This document shows positions 58,755 through 64,000 of a DNA stretch of 64,000 bases, in pieces. The number at the start of each line of letters is the position of its first letter. Positions within the stretch are counted from its first letter, which is position 1. Location of the stretch: NCBI RefSeq assembly GCF_003850565.1, contig NZ_CP027706.1, positions 6,324,001 through 6,388,000 on the forward strand, given 5' to 3'. Under the pieces are notes generated by a model. It did not search any database, had not been told where the DNA came from, and worked only from the letters and a program-made list of their open reading frames with translations. The translations under genes were made by a program, and so were the position numbers. The stretch comes from Pseudomonas sessilinigenes (GTDB taxonomy: Bacteria; Pseudomonadota; Gammaproteobacteria; Pseudomonadales; Pseudomonadaceae).

Positions 58755-59365
58755 GATCCATCACCGTTACCGAACTGGTCTGCCTGCACCTGCAGGATGC
58801 AACGCTCAAGCATTCATCGCTGTTTGGCCTGGAGCGTTTCTCTGCCGCTGAACTTGCGGCAAAAGGCTATGAACGAGTGGGTGATCCCCGGGACTTCCAC
58901 CTGTATGAAAAAAACTGCGCGACACGCCATCACCAGCGAACACTGGAGGTGGGGTTCAAGTGCTACTTCCGTGATCGTCAGCTGGTCGGCAGTGGCTTCA
59001 ACCTGTCTCCCGGGGCCCGCCTGACGTCCATGCTCAAGTACAGGAAACGCCTCGCGGCACGGGACAACATTCCCCCTTCGCAACTGGCGTTTTATTTTTC
59101 GGGCGACAAGAAAGAAGGCGCCGTGATTCTCGATGACCGGCACGTAATGCGTTTCAACCAGTGGAGCCACCAGGGCGCCTACCTGATAGCGACACTGGAG
59201 AGCGACCTCGACCTGAGCAACCCGCTGGGCAGAACCTCCACCAAGGCGGTGAAAATGACCCTTGAACATCACAGCCTGGAATCGATGCGGGACGGCGCCA
59301 GGAATCCCAGGCATCCCTCGGCATTTCGCCAACTGGCTAAAGCACTGCACGATGCAAGCATTTGA
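58751..59365 (+). CDS. Hypothetical protein, 204 residues
   Basis: I do not recognise this protein. It has no signal peptide or membrane helix. Notable stretches are HLYEKNCATRHHQRTLEVGFKCYF, the basic segment LKYRKRLAARDN, and AFYFSGDKKEGAVILDDRHVMRFNQWSHQGAYLIATLESDLDLS. Composition is basic and less GC-rich than its neighbours by eye. The ATG overlaps the stop of the upstream frameshifted remnant, which suggests an old two-gene unit, perhaps toxin-immunity or cargo-partner; that idea is speculative. Confidence 0.6.
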   Translation: MRSITVTELVCLHLQDATLKHSSLFGLERFSAAELAAKGYERVGDPRDFHLYEKNCATRHHQRTLEVGFKCYFRDRQLVGSGFNLSPGARLTSMLKYRKRLAARDNIPPSQLAFYFSGDKKEGAVILDDRHVMRFNQWSHQGAYLIATLESDLDLSNPLGRTSTKAVKMTLEHHSLESMRDGARNPRHPSAFRQLAKALHDASI

Positions 59366-59429
59366 CGGGGAACAGATCGTCCCTCTGGCAGAAGCGCGTT
59401 AGTGCGCCATTCAAGATGGCCAGCCGCAG

Positions 59430-59645
59430 GTGCTATCGGCGTTTGACGTGAGCCCGGCCATTCATGCGCACAGTCTCGCAGAGCTGGACAGCCCTGGAGC
59501 AAAGGCCGGGGACCCGCCCCTTGCGCCCGATGACAGGACCTTCCAGGCGGACCGCAGCGGCCGCAGGATCGACCTCACCCTGACTGCCGATTGCCCCAGC
59601 CAACAGGGGCCAGCCGCTCTGAACTTCAGGCTCCTGAAAACCTAG
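59430..59645 (+). CDS. Possible small ORF of unknown function
   Basis: This 71-codon frame in the 381-base gap between the hypothetical gene and the LRR-kinase gene has GC-rich third positions, with a C-terminal DRTFQADRSGRRIDLTLTADCPSQQGPAALNFRLLKT. There is no clear ribosome site and no recognised family. It may be a decayed gene end. The rest of the gap shows nothing. Confidence 0.2.
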   Translation: MLSAFDVSPAIHAHSLAELDSPGAKAGDPPLAPDDRTFQADRSGRRIDLTLTADCPSQQGPAALNFRLLKT

Positions 59646-59746
59646 TGCCCCCTGGCCCGTCGGCGCAAAACCGCCCAGGCAGCAAAAACCGCCGATCTCC
59701 TTTATCCTGCCCGCCCTTCTCCTGCTTTCGAGTGTTGACGCTGTTC

Positions 59747-61060
59747 ATGGATACCCTTGCCCAACTGCGGGCCGGCCAGCTGGCCGGCATCAAGCGCCTG
59801 GACCTGTCCTGTGGCCTGACTGAGTTCCCCCGGGAGATCTTCGATCTCGCCGACTCCCTGGAGATCCTCAATCTCAGCGGCAACGCCCTGCGCAGCCTGC
59901 CCGACGACCTGCACCGGCTGCCCCACCTGCGCATCCTGTTCTGCTCGGACAACCTGTTCAGCGAACTGCCCCAGTGCCTGGGCCGTTGTGCACACCTGAG
60001 CATGATCGGCTTCAAGGCCAACCGCATCGAACGGGTTCCGGCCGCCGCCCTGCCGCCCCAACTGCGCTGGCTGATCCTCACCGACAACCGCATCGAGGAA
60101 CTGCCGGACGAACTGGGGCGGCGCCCGCTGCTGCAAAAACTCATGCTGTCCGGCAACCGCCTGAGCGCGCTGCCGCAAAGCCTGGAGCAGTGCCAGCGCC
60201 TGGAGCTGCTGCGGATCGCCGCCAACCGCCTGACCGAACTGCCGCCGTTCCTGCTGGCCTTGCCGAGCCTGACCTGGCTGGCCTATGCCGGCAACCCACT
60301 GGAATCCCAGGTCGATGCCGCAGCCCTGGCATCCACGCCCAGCATTCCCTGGGAGCAACTGGTGCTGGCACAGCGCCTGGGCGAAGGCGCTTCCGGGGTG
60401 ATCCACCAAGCGCAGTGGCAGGCTCCCGGCCAGCCGCCACGGGCCGTGGCGGTCAAGCTGTACAAGGGCCAGATGACCAGCGACGGCTCACCGCTACACG
60501 AAATGCATGCCTGCATCAGCGCCGGGCTGCACCCCAACCTGATCCGGGTCGAGGGCCGCATCACCGGCCACCCCCAGGGCCAGGACGGCCTGGTGATGCA
60601 GCTGATCGACCCCAGCTATGCCAACCTCGCCGCGCTGCCGAGCCTGGACTCCTGCTCCCGGGACGTCTACCCGGAAGGCGTCCGCTACAACGCCACGGTC
60701 ATCCTGCGCATGGCCCGGGGCATCGCCTCGGTCGGTGCCCATCTGCACGCCCAGGGCATTACCCACGGCGACCTGTATGGCCACAACACCTTGTTCGATG
60801 CCCAGGGCGACTGCCTGCTCGGGGACTTTGGCGCGGCCTCCTTCCACACCCAGGACGACACACCCCAGAGCCAGGCCCTGCAACGCCTGGAAGTACGGGC
60901 CTTCGGTATCTTGCTGGAGGAATTGCTCGATCGCCAGGATGGCTCGCTGGCCCCGGCGCAGCACCAGGGCCTGCGGGAACTGGTGCAACGTTGCCAGCAA
61001 CCGCACGTCCTGGCGCGCCCGGCTTTCGAGCAGGTGATCCGCGAGTTGGACAACCTCTAG
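59747..61060 (+). CDS. Leucine-rich-repeat protein kinase fusion
   Basis: A 437-residue cytoplasmic protein. Residues 13-185 are about seven to eight bacterial-type leucine-rich repeats (LxxLxLSxNxLxxLPxxL). Residues 205-437 form a Hanks-type kinase: glycine loop LGEGASGV (211-218), ATP lysine K237 (VAVKLYKG), helix-C E252, catalytic HGDLYGHN (D342, N347) and DFG (360-362). All catalytic residues are kept, although the loop is HGD rather than HRD. The start at 59747 is where the repeats begin. No partner phosphatase gene is adjacent. Target unknown. Confidence 0.88.
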   Translation: MDTLAQLRAGQLAGIKRLDLSCGLTEFPREIFDLADSLEILNLSGNALRSLPDDLHRLPHLRILFCSDNLFSELPQCLGRCAHLSMIGFKANRIERVPAAALPPQLRWLILTDNRIEELPDELGRRPLLQKLMLSGNRLSALPQSLEQCQRLELLRIAANRLTELPPFLLALPSLTWLAYAGNPLESQVDAAALASTPSIPWEQLVLAQRLGEGASGVIHQAQWQAPGQPPRAVAVKLYKGQMTSDGSPLHEMHACISAGLHPNLIRVEGRITGHPQGQDGLVMQLIDPSYANLAALPSLDSCSRDVYPEGVRYNATVILRMARGIASVGAHLHAQGITHGDLYGHNTLFDAQGDCLLGDFGAASFHTQDDTPQSQALQRLEVRAFGILLEELLDRQDGSLAPAQHQGLRELVQRCQQPHVLARPAFEQVIRELDNL

Positions 61061-61067
61061 AAACGAC

Positions 61068-61113
61068 TTCGCCGGCCAGCAGGCCCCCTTGCGGGGGCCC
61101 ACTGGCCGGCGAA
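61068..61113. repeat. Long cruciform between LRR-kinase and yebC genes
   Basis: Twelve-bp arms TTCGCCGGCCAG (61068-61079) and CTGGCCGGCGAA (61102-61113) enclose a second perfect stem GGCCCCC / GGGGGCC around a TTGC loop. It lies between convergent genes and looks like a REP-type or 3'-end protective element. There is no T tract. Confidence 0.7.
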
Positions 61114-61131
61114 CGAACCGTGCGGCGCGGC

Positions 61132-61836
61132 TTAGCCAGCCAGGCCGACGAACATATCCTGGACGTCGTCGTGGTTATCCAGGCCTTCGAGGAACGCCTC
61201 GACTTCGGCCATCTGCTCATCGCTCAGGCCACTGACCGGGTTCTTCGGCTGGTAGCCCAGCTTGGCCGACAGCACGGTGAAGCCTTGCTCCGGCAGGGCC
61301 TTCTGTACGGCGTCCAGGTCCGCAGGCTCGGTCAGGAACAGGGTCGCGCCCTCTTCGCCCGGCTCGAAATCCTGGGCGCCGGCCTCGATGGCCGCCAGCT
61401 CCGGATCGGCATCCGGGGTGTCCGGCGAGGCTTCGATCATGCCCACGTGGTTGAAATCCCAGGACACCGAACCCGAAGCGCCCAGCTGGCCCTTGCGGAA
61501 GGCCACGCGGATTTCCGCTACGGTGCGGTTGACGTTATCGGTCACGCACTCGACGATCAGCGGCACCTGGTGCGGGGCGAAACCTTCGTAGGTCACGCGG
61601 TGGTACTGCACGGTCTCGCCCAGCTGGCCCGAGCCTTTCTTGATCGCACGCTCCAGGGTTTCGCGAGGCATCGAGGCCTTTTTCGCTTGCTCGACCACCA
61701 ACCGCAGGTGGGCGTTGGTGGCTACATCAGCGCCGTTGCGTGCAGCGATGGTGATCTCCTTCACCAGCTTGCCGAAGATCTTGCCCTTGGCATTGGCTGC
61801 TGCTTCTTTGTGTTTAACCTTCCACTGTGCGCCCAT
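61132..61836 (-). CDS. YebC/PmpR-family (TACO1-like) protein
   Basis: A 234-residue protein of the widespread YebC family, annotated as transcriptional regulator or as translation factor for difficult peptide stretches. [35 protein letters not shown] is the family N-terminus, followed by the acidic middle domain. Pseudomonads have a canonical yebC beside ruvC; this one is in a different context and starts GAQWK rather than AGHSK, so it is the YeeN-like paralogue. Convergent with the LRR-kinase gene. Confidence 0.88.
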   Translation of the reverse strand: MGAQWKVKHKEAAANAKGKIFGKLVKEITIAARNGADVATNAHLRLVVEQAKKASMPRETLERAIKKGSGQLGETVQYHRVTYEGFAPHQVPLIVECVTDNVNRTVAEIRVAFRKGQLGASGSVSWDFNHVGMIEASPDTPDADPELAAIEAGAQDFEPGEEGATLFLTEPADLDAVQKALPEQGFTVLSAKLGYQPKNPVSGLSDEQMAEVEAFLEGLDNHDDVQDMFVGLAG

Positions 61837-61994
61837 TACTCACTCTCTTTGATCTATGGCGTCGAGTTGGATTTGGCCGACGCGAGGCGCAAGTTTATAC
61901 GTCCTCTGGGCCCTGATCGACCAAAAAGTCAGTAACCCGTCGCCTGGCCCGGGCTCGCGGCAATCGGGCCAGGCGCTCAGCAGGGCAGGACGCC

Positions 61995-63314
61995 TCAGGA
62001 ACGCAGGGGCTTGGCCAACAGGCGCTCGCCAGGGACCGCCACAGGCTCTGGCTCACTCCCAGTGGGGCGGCTGTTCCAGAATGGCACCAGCAACAGCGCC
62101 GCCACCAGGGCGCAGCCGGCGAACAGCAGGAACACCGTCACCGTATCGAAGTAGCCCGGCAACAGGCCGCCGAGGATCGCCCCCACCGAACCGCAACCGT
62201 TGACGAAACCGGCCGCCGTGGCCCCGGCCCCGGCCGCGCCGAAATCGATGGCTGCCGCGCCGCTGATCATCGAGTCCGGTCCGTACAGGGTCAGGCCCAT
62301 GACGAACAGCAGCGCCACCACCAGCGCCACGCTGCCGCTATGCAGCGCACCCATGAACAGTCCCAGGCTCAGGGTCAGGGCCAGCAAACTGAGGACACAG
62401 GCCGGCATGCGCCGGGCGCCGAACAGCTTGTCCGAGGCCAGGCCGATCATGATCGGCCCAAGCAAGCCGGCCAGCTCGAAGGCCGTGGGCACGATCGCCG
62501 CGCCGACCTTGCCCACCGAGGGCATCTGCTCGTAGACGATCACCGGCCCCCATAGCAGGATCGCGTAGCGCGCCGGCTTGAGCAGGAAGTAGGCCAGCCC
62601 CAGCACCAGCACCGTGCGGTTGCGCAAGATCGCCCGCAACGGCGCCCAAACCCCAAGGCGGCAACCCTGGGCAGGTTCCTGGGCCGCGGGCTCCTCCTCA
62701 ACCGCCGGGAGGCCCACGTCCTGCGGGGTATTGCGCTGGAAGATGAAGAACAGCAATGCGGTCACACCCACCACCGCGGCGCTGGAGATGAACGCCGCAT
62801 GCCAGGTCCCCACCAGGGTGTAGGCCCACCAACCGGCAAAGGGCGAGGCCACCAGGCCGCCAAAGGCGTAGCACGAACTCCACAGCCCCAGGACCCGTCC
62901 CCGTTGCTCGGCGGGAAAGAAACTCCCGATGTTCTTGCACAACCCCGACCAGCCGGTGGATTGCGCCAGCCCCTGGACCAGCATGCAGGTGGCGAACACC
63001 GGCAAGGTGGCGAAACTGCCCATGACCAGCGCCGCGATGGCGGAAATCAGCAGGCCGCCCAGTACCACCACCCGCGGGCCGAAGCGGTCGGCGAACATGC
63101 CCCAGGTGAACTGCCCCACGGCGTAGGCCGCCAGGTAGATGGCATCGAGGTTGGCCATGGCCATCTTGTCGAGGGTGAAGTCGGGATCGTCGGCGATCCC
63201 CAGCTTGGCGACGGAAAAGGCTTTGCGGGTGAAATAGAACGCCGCGTAGGCGATCCAGGTGATGGCGAAAATCTGCACGCGCCAACGTTTGATGGTGCCG
63301 ATCTGCTTGTTCAT
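61995..63314 (-). CDS. Organophosphate-type (OPA/GlpT-like) MFS transporter
   Basis: A 439-residue 12-helix major facilitator. FYFTRKAFSVAK after TM1, TWGMFADRFGPRVVVLGGL, and STGWSGLCKNIGSFFPAEQRGRVLGLWSSCYAFGGLVASPFAGWW are typical of the organophosphate:phosphate antiporter group (GlpT, UhpT, PgtP). The start at 63314 has GAGG upstream. Divergent from a LysR gene of a group often next to aminoethylphosphonate genes, so a phosphonate or phosphate-ester substrate is plausible but unproven. Confidence 0.83.
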   Translation of the reverse strand: MNKQIGTIKRWRVQIFAITWIAYAAFYFTRKAFSVAKLGIADDPDFTLDKMAMANLDAIYLAAYAVGQFTWGMFADRFGPRVVVLGGLLISAIAALVMGSFATLPVFATCMLVQGLAQSTGWSGLCKNIGSFFPAEQRGRVLGLWSSCYAFGGLVASPFAGWWAYTLVGTWHAAFISSAAVVGVTALLFFIFQRNTPQDVGLPAVEEEPAAQEPAQGCRLGVWAPLRAILRNRTVLVLGLAYFLLKPARYAILLWGPVIVYEQMPSVGKVGAAIVPTAFELAGLLGPIMIGLASDKLFGARRMPACVLSLLALTLSLGLFMGALHSGSVALVVALLFVMGLTLYGPDSMISGAAAIDFGAAGAGATAAGFVNGCGSVGAILGGLLPGYFDTVTVFLLFAGCALVAALLLVPFWNSRPTGSEPEPVAVPGERLLAKPLRS

Positions 63315-63544
63315 CGTGATTCTGACCTCAGGGTGAGTGTGCCGGCAGGATGCAAAGCAAACGCCTGTGTTTTTTGTTGTTGAGCACGGCGGCAAGGCCC
63401 TTGTGGCGGGCGCTGCCGGTCAGACGGGGCCTGTTGCGCTCCCGGGCGGGAGGTTGCGAGCGCACGCACAGGCCCCAGGACCCGATGGCGGTCGACCGAC
63501 CGGTCACCGGGCCTTGAAAGATGGAAGCAATTAGCAATTAATAA

Positions 63545-63568
63545 ATGAAATCGATTTATCGTATTTCA
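63545..63568. promoter_or_regulatory. AT-rich inverted repeat in the MFS-lysR promoter
   Basis: TGAAAT (63545-63550) and ATTTCA (63563-63568) flank an AT-rich centre just upstream of the LysR start. It is a candidate LysR-binding region in the 286-base divergent gap, which otherwise shows no gene. Confidence 0.35.
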
Positions 63569-63600
63569 AATATAAGTCCAGCTTGTAAGAGGCCCTCGCC

Positions 63601-64000
63601 ATGTCGGTTTCCCATGCACAGTTGAAAGCCTTCCATGCCGTGGCCGTGCACGGCAGCTTCACCCGGGCCGCCGAACGCCTGTACCTGACCCAACCGGCCA
63701 TCTCCGACCAAGTGCGCAAGCTGGAGGAGCGTTTCGGCGTCCTGCTGTTTCATCGCAACAAGCGCTCGGTGCAGCTCACCGACCTCGGGCAGCGATTACT
63801 GGCCATCACCCAGCGCCTGTTCGTCGCCGAAGCCGAGGCCAAGGAGCTGTTGCAGGACTCCCAGGCCTTGCAGACCGGCAGCCTGGTGCTGGCGGTGGAT
63901 GCGCCAGTGCACGTGCTGGCGCAGGTCGCCCGCTTCTGCCAGTTGTATCCGGGGATCAACGTGCGCATCGAGACCGGCAACACCGACGAATCCCTGCTGC
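63601..64000 (+). CDS. LysR-family regulator (5' part)
   Basis: The first 133 codons of a LysR regulator: SHAQLKAFHAVAVHGSFTRAAERLYLTQPAISDQVRKLEERFGVLLFHRNKRSVQLTDLGQRLL, then the start of the effector domain (GSLVLAVDAPVHVLAQVARFCQLYPGINVRIETGNTDESLL). GAGG lies 8 bases before the ATG. The window ends inside the gene. The helix-turn-helix and hinge resemble the LysR group associated with 2-aminoethylphosphonate catabolism; this link is from memory and tentative. Confidence 0.88.
   Translation, partial: MSVSHAQLKAFHAVAVHGSFTRAAERLYLTQPAISDQVRKLEERFGVLLFHRNKRSVQLTDLGQRLLAITQRLFVAEAEAKELLQDSQALQTGSLVLAVDAPVHVLAQVARFCQLYPGINVRIETGNTDESLL

Noticed and set aside
58751..59365. Calling the 204-residue unknown protein an immunity protein
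   Set aside because: The coupling to a broken upstream gene is suggestive, but no toxin domain or immunity family was recognised, so no function is assigned.
59974..61935. A 653-codon + strand frame overlapping the LRR-kinase and yebC-type genes
   Set aside because: It is a high-GC shadow frame rich in Arg, Pro and Ala. The LRR-kinase and YebC-type proteins in the other frames have clear motifs.

Overview
The window looks like a chromosomal segment of a Pseudomonas, most likely of the fluorescens/protegens/chlororaphis lineage. The base composition is GC-rich. Gene blocks follow familiar Pseudomonas order: nuoCD-N, glnS-cysS divergent from ppiB-lpxH, tamA-tamB, and liuABCD. Two sRNAs typical of the genus, a Crc-antagonist RNA of the CrcY/CrcZ type and a PrrF RNA, can be read directly. 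The species assignment is inference.

Layout: 1-12.8 kb holds the respiratory complex I operon on the + strand (the 3' part of nuoCD through nuoN), closed by a strong terminator and followed by a truncated XRE-type gene. 13.1-17.8 kb holds the tRNA-synthetase pair glnS-cysS (minus) divergent from ppiB-lpxH (plus). 17.9-22.7 kb is a self-contained tripartite drug-efflux operon, marR-OMF-emrA-emrB (minus), with two perfect operator palindromes in the marR promoter. 22.9-28.3 kb is tamA-tamB. 28.3-34.4 kb contains a GNAT acetyltransferase, exonuclease III, a YegP-like protein, a PstS-OmpA fusion behind a Pho-box-like array, and an acyl-CoA dehydrogenase/LysR divergent pair.

34.5-44.2 kb is a leucine/isovalerate catabolic region: liuR-liuE on one side and liuABCD on the other. 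A divergent acyl-CoA synthetase and a sigma-54-dependent CrcY-like sRNA lie between them. Three near-identical 16-bp LiuR-type palindromes tie the two halves into one regulon. A CA motif in the liuA leader makes the operon a likely target of Crc/Hfq, the complex the neighbouring sRNA would titrate.

44.3-51.2 kb is a patchwork of regulator/transporter pairs (LysR/MFS, HxlR/MFS), an S24-type repressor that lacks its serine nucleophile, a DUF6124-type protein, a Fur-controlled PrrF sRNA and a cytosolic-carboxypeptidase-like M14 enzyme. 51.2-58.4 kb is an archaic (Csu/CupE-like) chaperone-usher pilus operon with five subunit genes, two of them a recent tandem duplication. 58.5-61.1 kb is the least explained stretch: a frameshifted gene remnant coupled to an unknown 204-residue protein, then an LRR-protein kinase fusion. 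The window ends with a YebC-family gene, an organophosphate-type MFS transporter and the start of a divergent LysR gene.

No CRISPR array, tRNA, rRNA, insertion sequence or prophage structural gene was seen.
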